This document shows, piece by piece, positions 1 through 5,062 of a stretch of DNA of 5,693 bases. The notes under the pieces are model-generated. The model was not told the origin of the DNA and did not search any database. It saw nothing but the letters and a program-made list of their open reading frames with translations. The stretch's first letter is position 1. Each line of letters opens with the position of its first letter. A program made the translations under genes and the position numbers. Source of the stretch: Chthoniobacter flavus (GTDB lineage Bacteria > Verrucomicrobiota > Verrucomicrobiia > Chthoniobacterales > Terrimicrobiaceae). The DNA lies in assembly GCA_945863785.1 (NCBI GenBank), contig CAMBAQ010000121.1, forward strand, positions 1 to 5,693, written 5' to 3'.

Positions 1-360
1 AATGAGCCAATATCCGGACTCGCGCGGCACCATCGTCACCAAAGATAATGGCGGTAATACTTGAAAATCCTGCAAAGCCAAGCGCCAAGCCGGAACGGAA
101 AACCAAGCCTGCGGAAGCAGTGAACTCGAAGCACAAAGCAGGATGCCGCCAGAGAGAATCCAATACCTCAAAGGCACAATCCGGTTCGGCGCTAGGAACA
201 TCATTGCCGTCCCAGCCATCAAGAAAAATATTCCCGTTGCTCCCTGCCTCACCGTCCCGGCAAGAAATACGGCGGCCATGGAACCAAGGATCAAAAAGCC
301 TTGGACTGCAATAGAGCGAAAAGGGGAATGAGATTGATGCTGGGTTGATCCGCTGGACAT
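1..360 (-). CDS. Polytopic membrane protein, N-terminal part (possibly O-antigen ligase-like)
   Basis: An uninterrupted reading frame starts at the ATG at 360-358 and leaves the window at base 1, giving 120 visible residues with no stop. After a short polar Ser/His/Gln-rich N-terminus come three hydrophobic segments at about residues 16-36, 41-57 and 65-83, typical of a multi-pass inner-membrane protein. A loop follows (LLPQAWFSVPAWR at 81-93, then LPPLSLVTMVPRESGYW at 102-118), after which a fourth hydrophobic stretch seems to begin. The order of three helices, a 'WF..P.WR' segment and an 'LP..LS...P' segment resembles O-antigen ligase/polymerase-family proteins. That resemblance is from memory and weak; the membrane protein call is firmer. 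The same frame stays open upstream to a TAA at 510-508, but 360 is the first ATG. No Shine-Dalgarno sequence precedes it. Plus-strand frames over this stretch show no family features. Confidence 0.68.
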   Translation of the reverse strand, partial: MSSGSTQHQSHSPFRSIAVQGFLILGSMAAVFLAGTVRQGATGIFFLMAGTAMMFLAPNRIVPLRYWILSGGILLCASSSLLPQAWFSVPAWRLALQDFQVLPPLSLVTMVPRESGYWLI

Positions 361-431
361 GGATTGACGCACACCCAAAGGCGGCACTGAGAAGATTCCA
401 CTACTGGGGGTTCCGCTCAAGAAGGAAAAGA

Positions 432-505
432 TGTGAATAACTTGTGAAATAAAACCGCCGTCACTGAAGTTTTTTAACAACAGTTTTGTGAATGACTGTG
501 AAAAA
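432..505. promoter_or_regulatory. Cluster of four DnaA-box-like elements between divergent genes
   Basis: Four copies of TGTGAA in the same orientation start at 432, 443, 487 and 497, with spacings of 11, 44 and 10 bases, close to multiples of one helical turn. Read on the minus strand as 9-mers they are TTATTCACA (432-440), TATTTCACA (443-451), TCATTCACA (487-495) and TTTTTCACA (497-505). Against the E. coli DnaA-box consensus TTWTNCACA the first and last match fully, the third has one mismatch and the second has two. An AT-rich stretch at 469-487 lies between the pairs. The site sits in the 160-nt region between the divergent membrane-protein gene and rsmA. It could be a DnaA-responsive control region, a DnaA-titration site or, less likely, part of an origin. 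No convincing sigma70 -35/-10 pair was found here. The match is seen in the sequence; the function is inferred. Confidence 0.35.
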
Positions 506-520
506 GATTACGTAAGTGAA

Positions 521-1858
521 ATGACATTGAGCGAAATCCAACGGGTACTGACAAATCTGCAGGCTTCTCCGACACGAACCCTCGGGCAGAATTTTTTATA
601 CGATCAGAATCTCGCCCAGAAAATCGTGAATCTCCTCGATATCCAACCCGGCGATCACATCGTGGAAATCGGACCCGGACTTGGCGCGTTGACTTGCTTT
701 CTCCAGCGACCCGATATCCGACTCACGTTGATCGAAAAAGACGACCGCCTCATCGAGCACTTGCGACAAACCTTCGAGAGTGGAACAACTCGCGTGTTCC
801 ACGCGGATGCGTTGGAATTTGATCTCCGAAAATTGTGGGGGCGAGGTCCGGTGAAGGTGATCGGCAACTTGCCCTACTATATCTCCACACCACTGATTGC
901 AAAATATGCCTCCGCTCTTTCACCAGCATCAATACTAGCTCTCACGCTCCAACTCGAACTTGCCGAACGCCTAGGCGCAAAGAGTGGGACCAAAGAGTAT
1001 GGAGCGATGACCGTGTGTGTCGGGCGCCGTTGGGATGTGACATTTGAGCGCAAACTACCTGCCTCTGTTTTCTATCCCAGACCCAAGGTGGACTCGGCCG
1101 TTATCACTCTTCGGAGACGAGGCGGCGACAGTGTTTCCGCGCTGAATGAATTGCGCTTTGAATCCCTCGTTCGACGTGGATTTTCCGAACGCAGAAAACA
1201 ACTTCGCAAAATGCTTCCAGAGCTTAAACCGGATTGGGATGCACTGGCCTCGAAGTTAGGAGTCACTCCCACTGTTCGGGCCGAAGAACTTTCGCTCCAA
1301 AAATGGGAGCTTTTGACTGCAATGACATCTCCTGCTCAAGCCCAACACGCAGAAGAACTCTTCGATGTGGTTGACGAGCAAGACGTCGTTCTCCATCCCG
1401 AGACGAGGGAAGTGGTCCATGTGAATAACTTGCGCCATCGTGCCGCTCACATGCTTCTTTTTAACTCCAAGGGTGAGCTTTTTCTCCAAAAACGCTCCAT
1501 GTGGAAGGATCGGAACCCCGGTCTATGGGATTCGTCCGCAGCGGGTCATGTCGATTCGGGCGAAGACTACCTTCAGGCTGCTCGCCGCGAACTTCAGGAA
1601 GAACTTGGCATTCCTGCCCCTGAACTCCTGCGTTTTGGTCGCCTGACACCCTCCCCTGCGACCGGATGGGAATTTATTGAGCTCTATAGGGGCACTCACG
1701 AGGGGCCATTTCATCCCGCGCCGATGGAAATCGAAACCGGAGCCTTTTTTGAAATGGAGCACATCGTTGAGTGGGCAAAGAATACACCCACGGATTTCAG
1801 CCCTGTCTTTTTAAAGTGCCTCGAGTGCCTCCAATCTCCCTCCACATTCGTAGTTTGA
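521..1858 (+). CDS. rsmA: RsmA/KsgA 16S rRNA dimethyladenosine transferase fused to a Nudix hydrolase domain
   Basis: The protein has 445 residues, against about 270 for ordinary RsmA. Residues 1-266 are a full RsmA, which uses S-adenosylmethionine to dimethylate two adjacent adenines in the 3' terminal hairpin of 16S rRNA late in 30S assembly. Visible motifs are LGQNFL (21-26), the SAM-binding EIGPGLGALT (49-58), acidic E72 in LIEKD, D96 in HADAL, the catalytic NLPYYIST (116-123), FYPRPKVDSAV (184-194) and the C-terminal ERRKQLRKML. A short Ala/Gln linker (about 270-277) leads to a second domain (about 279-435) with a complete Nudix box at 342-364: G-x5-E-x7-RELQEELGI, including the metal-binding E357, E360 and E361. 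The preceding LRHRAAH (304-310) and the overall order resemble E. coli YfcD and IPP-isomerase-type Nudix proteins, so the substrate is unknown. The ATG at 521 was preferred to the GTG at 488 because it gives the usual short lead into LGQNFL and keeps the DnaA-like sites outside the gene; neither has a good ribosome binding site. Confidence 0.93.
   Translation: MTLSEIQRVLTNLQASPTRTLGQNFLYDQNLAQKIVNLLDIQPGDHIVEIGPGLGALTCFLQRPDIRLTLIEKDDRLIEHLRQTFESGTTRVFHADALEFDLRKLWGRGPVKVIGNLPYYISTPLIAKYASALSPASILALTLQLELAERLGAKSGTKEYGAMTVCVGRRWDVTFERKLPASVFYPRPKVDSAVITLRRRGGDSVSALNELRFESLVRRGFSERRKQLRKMLPELKPDWDALASKLGVTPTVRAEELSLQKWELLTAMTSPAQAQHAEELFDVVDEQDVVLHPETREVVHVNNLRHRAAHMLLFNSKGELFLQKRSMWKDRNPGLWDSSAAGHVDSGEDYLQAARRELQEELGIPAPELLRFGRLTPSPATGWEFIELYRGTHEGPFHPAPMEIETGAFFEMEHIVEWAKNTPTDFSPVFLKCLECLQSPSTFVV
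1305..1324 (+). promoter_or_regulatory. Possible internal ribosome binding site and start for the Nudix domain
   Basis: A GGGAG at 1305-1309 lies 12 bases before an in-frame ATG at 1322-1324, which is residue 268 of the fusion. Starting there would give a 178-residue protein containing just the linker and the whole Nudix domain, close to the length of free-standing YfcD-type enzymes. It is a better purine-rich site than those at the real gene starts in this window, although the spacing is long. It may be a relic of a once separate gene or a working internal start. It overlaps coding sequence, so chance is possible. Confidence 0.22.
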
Positions 1859-1861
1859 TAC

Positions 1862-3067
1862 ATGAATAAATCCGGACACCCAGATTCCTTAGGCCCGATC
1901 ACCGAGGGAGTCCCCAAACGAATTCGTCGATTGAAGGATACCCCTGCAAGCAAGGCCTCCGTGCGAGGTAAACCGAGCGCCTCAAAGGAATTTACCTTTC
2001 ACTTAAAGCCTGCCGATATCGCCCGCCACCTCAACCGCTTCGTGATCGGCCAGCAGGAAGCCAAAAAAGTCCTAAGCGTGGCACTCTGCGATCACTTTCA
2101 GCATGTCAAAATGACCAACGAAGGACACGAGGCTCCTTTTTATCAAAAACAAAATGTTTTAATTTTGGGTCCTACTGGCGTTGGAAAAACTCATCTCATC
2201 CGCTCAGCAGCCGACCTAATCGGGGTTCCCTTTGTTAAAGCGGATGCAACTAAATTCAGCGAGACGGGGTATGTCGGTGGTGACGTGGACGATCTCGTGC
2301 GAGATCTTATCCGACGAGCTGGAGGCGACATCAAGAGAGCCGAGCATGGGATCATTTATTTGGATGAGGTGGATAAATTGGCCAGTGGTTCTGCCGAGAG
2401 CGGCGGTCGCGATGTCTCTGGCCGAGGCGTGCAGACGAATCTCCTGAAACTCATGGAGGATGGAGACGTGCCTGTGGTTTCCCCCAACGATGTCACTGGG
2501 CAACTCCAAAACGCCATGTCTGCGGCCCGAGGGAATACTCCGGGCATGCCTGATACCGTCTCCACTAAACATATTTTGTTCATCGTCAGTGGGGCCTTTG
2601 TTGGCATTGAGAATATCACCCGCGACCGAATCGGCTCGAAATCCCTTTCGATGGAAAAATGCCATTCCCATGTTAGCACTTCCGATCTGATACGCTTCGG
2701 TCTGGAGCCCGAGTTTGTTGGCCGTCTTCCCGTACGCGTCGCCTGCCACTCACTCGATGAGGATGACCTTTTTCATGTTTTGAGCAAAAGCGAGAGCAGT
2801 CTCCTACGACAATATGAACGCGCTTTTGCGGCTTACGGCATAAAGCTCCAATTTCAGCCTGAGGCGCTTCGCGCACTCGCTTCGCTGGCCCAGGTCGAAC
2901 AAACGGGCGCTAGGGGTCTCATGACCGTTCTGGAGCGTTCCTTCCGCGACCTGAAGTTCCGGCTCCCTTCCACAAAAATCAAATCCCTCACGGTGACCGC
3001 CGAAACGATACAAAACCCGGCCGCCACACTCCGAAAACTTCTATCAAAAACAGCACTGAAAAAATAA
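1862..3067 (+). CDS. ClpX-type AAA+ ATPase lacking zinc domain, RKH loop and ClpP-docking loop
   Basis: The 401-residue protein aligns with ClpX along its ATPase core. It has FVIGQQEAK (60-68), Walker A GPTGVGKT (103-110), pore loop GYVG (136-139), Walker B IIYLDEVDK (164-172), RDVSGRGVQ (183-191), the arginine-finger box PEFVGRLP (283-290) and the sensor-2 GARGL (349-353). ATP binding, hydrolysis and substrate pulling therefore look intact. Three canonical parts are missing. Residues 1-47 are a basic, Ser/Lys-rich tail without the four-cysteine zinc-binding domain. The RKH loop is replaced by an unrelated longer insert (about 206-236). The segment that carries IGF in ClpX is shortened (about 254-276) and has no IGF. 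In ClpX these parts bind adaptors, select substrates and dock to ClpP. A ClpP-independent unfoldase or remodeller is inferred, so the symbol clpX is withheld; automated annotation would probably call it clpX. The gene starts three bases after the rsmA fusion with no Shine-Dalgarno site, suggesting coupled translation. Confidence 0.9.
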   Translation: MNKSGHPDSLGPITEGVPKRIRRLKDTPASKASVRGKPSASKEFTFHLKPADIARHLNRFVIGQQEAKKVLSVALCDHFQHVKMTNEGHEAPFYQKQNVLILGPTGVGKTHLIRSAADLIGVPFVKADATKFSETGYVGGDVDDLVRDLIRRAGGDIKRAEHGIIYLDEVDKLASGSAESGGRDVSGRGVQTNLLKLMEDGDVPVVSPNDVTGQLQNAMSAARGNTPGMPDTVSTKHILFIVSGAFVGIENITRDRIGSKSLSMEKCHSHVSTSDLIRFGLEPEFVGRLPVRVACHSLDEDDLFHVLSKSESSLLRQYERAFAAYGIKLQFQPEALRALASLAQVEQTGARGLMTVLERSFRDLKFRLPSTKIKSLTVTAETIQNPAATLRKLLSKTALKK

Positions 3068-3086
3068 TCTCCGATTTCTGAAAACA

Positions 3087-3118
3087 AAAAGCGCGTCCTA
3101 TCACTAGGACGCGCTTTT
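3087..3118. terminator. Bidirectional intrinsic terminator between convergent genes
   Basis: AAAAGCGCGTCCTA (3087-3100) and its exact complement (3105-3118) form a 14-bp stem with a four-base loop, TCAC. The hairpin is GC-rich at its centre and flanked by A-runs and T-runs, so each strand's transcript has a U-tract: TTTT then GCG and TTT on the plus strand, TTTTT then G and TTTT on the minus strand. It lies 19 bases after the stop codon of the ClpX-like gene and 30 bases beyond the stop of rpsD, in the only gap between the two converging operons. It should end both. Confidence 0.93.
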
Positions 3119-3148
3119 GCGTTTGCAGGGAAACTAATTCGCTCGGTA

Positions 3149-3760
3149 TTAGCGGGCGTAAAGCTCAACAACGAGCTGCTCGTTGACGATAGGATTGATT
3201 TCCTCGCGTGTAGGAATGCGAACCACTGATCCGGTCAGGTTGTCTTTATCAACAAGAAGCCAATCAGGAACGACGGCGATTTGAGTCAACTCAACGCCAC
3301 GTTTTCCAAGACGCTGGGATTTCTCAGAAGCCTTAATGCTGATCGCATCACCAGGCTTAAGATTCATCGAAGAAGCGTTTGTCTTACGACCATTCACGGA
3401 GACGTGACCATGGCTGACCATCTGACGAGCACCACGAAGGGTCTTTGAGAAACCCATTTTCTGAACGACATTGTCCAAACGTGTCTCAAGAAGCTGGAGG
3501 AGAATCTCACCTGTTACACCACGGCGCTGGCTGGCGATCGCGAAATAACGGCGGAACTGACGCTCCAAAACCCCATATTGGAAACGAAGCTTTTGCTTCT
3601 CAGCAAGAGCGATGGAGTAATCGCTTTGCTTGCGGCGGGATCCCTTAGGACCATGTTGGCCTGGAGGGTAGTTTTTATTTTCGAAAGCTTTCGGGGAGCC
3701 ATGAATGAGAACTCCGTAGCGACGACTAACTTTTGTTTTGGGTCCGGTGTAACGTGCCAT
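3149..3760 (-). CDS. rpsD: 30S ribosomal protein S4
   Basis: This 203-residue protein is a full-length S4, which binds the 5' domain of 16S rRNA early in 30S assembly. Signs of the family are the MARYTGPK start, YPPGQHG (31-37), the S4 RNA-binding domain beginning at LETRLDNVV (91-99) with ARQMVSHGHVSVNGRK (111-126), and the ending REEINPIVNEQLVVELYAR. The N-terminus has Thr9 and Ser12 where zinc-binding S4 proteins carry cysteines, so this is the zinc-free form. It is the last gene of the minus-strand ribosomal operon, 50 nt after rpsK. No Shine-Dalgarno site precedes the ATG; the leader is a run of A and T containing the palindrome TTAAATTTAA (3765-3774). In many bacteria S4 represses its own operon, but no such RNA structure was identified here. 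rpoA does not follow. Confidence 0.97.
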   Translation of the reverse strand: MARYTGPKTKVSRRYGVLIHGSPKAFENKNYPPGQHGPKGSRRKQSDYSIALAEKQKLRFQYGVLERQFRRYFAIASQRRGVTGEILLQLLETRLDNVVQKMGFSKTLRGARQMVSHGHVSVNGRKTNASSMNLKPGDAISIKASEKSQRLGKRGVELTQIAVVPDWLLVDKDNLTGSVVRIPTREEINPIVNEQLVVELYAR

Positions 3761-3810
3761 TTTTTTAAATTTAAGATTTTATAGTAAGGAATTGAAACGC
3801 ACTCGTCAAA
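3761..3810 (-). promoter_or_regulatory. AT-rich rpsK-rpsD spacer, SD-less rpsD leader
   Basis: This 50-nt spacer is strongly AT-rich just before the rpsD ATG. Read on the minus strand it ends AAATTTAAAAAA-ATG with no purine-rich ribosome binding site at the usual distance. The rpsM leader contains a very similar AAATTTTAAAAAA, and the rpsM-rpsK gap contains AAGTTTAAAATAA, partly made by the rpsM stop codon. The motif may be an unstructured A/U-rich translation start element. It may also be ordinary base bias between genes. Confidence 0.25.
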
Positions 3811-4488
3811 TCAGACGCGGCGTTGCTTCGGAGGGCGGCAGCCATTGTGTGGGATCGGCGTCACGTCACGAATCATCGAAACATCAAGGCCGATGGCCTG
3901 CATGGCACGAACAGCGGATTCACGACCTGCACCAGGTCCTTTGACTCGGACTTCGACTTCTTTGAGTCCATGTCCCATAGCCTGCCTGCAAGCGTCTTGA
4001 GCGACCATCTGAGCTGCATAGGCCGTGCTTTTACGCGAGCCCTTGAAACCACACTTGCCAGCACTAGACCAACCGATCACTCCACCACGAAGATCCGTGA
4101 TGCTCACAATCGTGTTGTTGAAGCTAGCTTGAACGTGAGCCACTCCTTGAATGACTCCTTTGCTTCCCTTGGCTTTGACAATCTTGATCGGTTCGATCGT
4201 GTCATCAAGGGAGATGCTGACGGGGGCCGGAGCCGCCGCAGGTGTCGCGCTTGCTGCTCCTTTTTTAGCTTTTGGAGCTTTCTTCGCCGGAGCTTTCTTC
4301 GCAGGAGCCTCAGCTGCTGGAGCTACCGCATCCGCTACTGGCACTGTCGCATCCACTGCTACCGCATCCGCTACTGGCGCTGCCGCATCCGCTGCTGGCG
4401 CTTCCATTGCTGGGGCCTGTGCTGTTGTCTCTTCAGTGCCGGAGACAATCGGTGTCTCAACAGCTTCATTCTTGGTTTCTTCGCTCAT
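3811..4488 (-). CDS. rpsK: 30S ribosomal protein S11 with long Ala/Pro/Lys-rich N-terminal extension
   Basis: The last 125 or so residues are an ordinary S11, a 30S platform protein near the mRNA exit. Seen are GVAHVQASFNNTIVSITD (115-132), WSSAGKCGFKGSRKSTAYAAQ (140-160), VKGPGAGRESAVRAMQ (182-197) and the ending PIPHNGCRPPKQRRV. The total is 225 residues, against about 129 in E. coli. The extra first 100 residues are low-complexity: an acidic part (1-25), an Ala/Val/Asp/Pro part with the repeated PVADAVA (38-44 and 50-56), then a basic PAKKAPAKKAPKAKK (62-76). The frame is continuous with the core. Methionines occur only at 1 and 28 before the core, so a start at the core itself is unlikely. 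The tail is probably disordered and could reach along the ribosome surface or bind RNA, which is inference. It lies 18 nt after rpsM with no clear ribosome binding site. Confidence 0.96.
   Translation of the reverse strand: MSEETKNEAVETPIVSGTEETTAQAPAMEAPAADAAAPVADAVAVDATVPVADAVAPAAEAPAKKAPAKKAPKAKKGAASATPAAAPAPVSISLDDTIEPIKIVKAKGSKGVIQGVAHVQASFNNTIVSITDLRGGVIGWSSAGKCGFKGSRKSTAYAAQMVAQDACRQAMGHGLKEVEVRVKGPGAGRESAVRAMQAIGLDVSMIRDVTPIPHNGCRPPKQRRV
4322..4378 (-). repeat. rpsK: Two exact 21-nt repeats inside the rpsK extension
   Basis: The same 21 bases, beginning GCTACCGCATCC on the plus strand, occur at 4322-4342 and 4358-4378, 36 bases apart. A third degenerate copy follows around 4384-4399. 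The 36-base period is 12 codons and encodes the repeated PVADAVA of the S11 extension, so copy-number change would keep the frame. This suggests the extension grew by in-frame duplication. Confidence 0.8.
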
Positions 4489-4506
4489 ACTTTAATGGTG
4501 CTTATT

Positions 4507-4902
4507 TTAAACTTTGCCTGACTTGGCATCTTTATTGCGCTGGACGCCCACAGTCTTACGAGGGCCCTTGCGGGTACGAGCATTAGTGCCCGTGCGCTGA
4601 CCGCGAACAGGGAGTCCGCGACGGTGGCGAATGCCACGATAACAGTTGATAGCTTGAAGGCGCTTGAGATTACCTTGAACCTCACGGCGGAGATCACCCT
4701 CAATCAAGATCTGATTGGCATTAATCGCGTGAATGATCGCGTTCAGTTGCTCTGGGCTCAGATCTTTTGCGCGAGCATTAGGATCAATGTTCGCTTGCTC
4801 GAGAACCTTTTTGGTGTTGCTCGGACCCATTCCGTAAATGTAGGGAAGCGAGGCTTCGATGCGTTTGTCGCCGGGTATGTCTACTCCTAGTAATCGTGGC
4901 AT
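4507..4902 (-). CDS. rpsM: 30S ribosomal protein S13
   Basis: S13 is a 30S head protein that contacts the P-site tRNA and bridges to the large subunit. The 131-residue product has the family start MPRLLGVDIPGDKRIEASLPYIYGMG, with the helix-hairpin-helix region at about 15-35. It also has the signature CYRGIRHRRGLPVRGQRTGTNARTRKGPRK at 87-116, which is rich in tRNA- and rRNA-contacting arginines. It is slightly longer than the E. coli protein (118), with a short polar tail ending KDAKSGKV. It begins 46 nt after rpmJ, and its leader on the minus strand has GAAGAA about nine bases before the ATG. That is a weak ribosome binding site, behind an AAATTTTAAAAAA tract. Confidence 0.97.
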   Translation of the reverse strand: MPRLLGVDIPGDKRIEASLPYIYGMGPSNTKKVLEQANIDPNARAKDLSPEQLNAIIHAINANQILIEGDLRREVQGNLKRLQAINCYRGIRHRRGLPVRGQRTGTNARTRKGPRKTVGVQRNKDAKSGKV

Positions 4903-4948
4903 AATTTAGTTCTTCTTTTTTAAAATTTAGGGAGCGGTGTATTCGCGA

Positions 4949-5062
4949 TTAACCCTGTTTTTGTTTATGGCGTGGGTTTTTGCAAACTACGCGGATGACG
5001 TTCTGGCGGCGCACAATCTTGCACGCTTCGCACAGTCTTTTTACAGATGCTCGGACTTTCAT
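4949..5062 (-). CDS. rpmJ: 50S ribosomal protein L36 (zinc-ribbon form)
   Basis: This 37-residue gene was read by hand from the minus strand: it begins MKVRASVKRLCEACKI and ends NPRHKQKQG, with a TAA at 4951-4949. Cys11, Cys14, Cys27 and His32 form the zinc ribbon of the C+ type of L36, a small basic protein that sits in 23S rRNA near the L7/L12 stalk base in the large subunit. The ATG overlaps the infA stop codon as ATGA, so the two are probably translated as a coupled pair. An A-rich stretch rather than a Shine-Dalgarno site precedes the start. Position and length are exactly those expected between infA and rpsM. Confidence 0.96.
   Translation of the reverse strand: MKVRASVKRLCEACKIVRRQNVIRVVCKNPRHKQKQG

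Noticed and set aside
48..331. Two overlapping plus-strand frames of 88 and 62 residues
   Set aside because: Both are polar, without family features, and lie opposite the hydrophobic minus-strand frame, which explains the region better.
432..447. TGTGA motifs as CRP-type half sites
   Set aside because: All copies are direct repeats; the inverted TCACA partner at the right spacing for a CRP dimer is missing.
488..520. GTG start 33 bases upstream of the ATG chosen for rsmA
   Set aside because: It adds eleven residues not expected before LGQNFL, has no ribosome binding site, and overlaps two DnaA-box-like elements. It remains possible.
361..520. Sigma70 promoters for the divergent genes
   Set aside because: Candidate hexamers such as TTGTGA or TTGTTA have poor partners or wrong spacing, so no promoter is claimed although one is probably here.
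2216..2749. A 177-residue minus-strand frame inside the ClpX-like gene
   Set aside because: It is fully antisense to the conserved AAA+ core and shows no recognisable domain; a shadow frame.
3091..3118. The inverted repeat as a CRISPR unit or mobile-element end
   Set aside because: There is one copy only, placed between convergent stop codons with U-tracts on both sides, which fits a terminator.
3823..4586. Long plus-strand frames opposite rpsK, one rich in Leu/Pro repeats
   Set aside because: They mirror the repetitive Ala/Pro/Lys codons of the S11 extension. The S11 frame is clearly the coding one.
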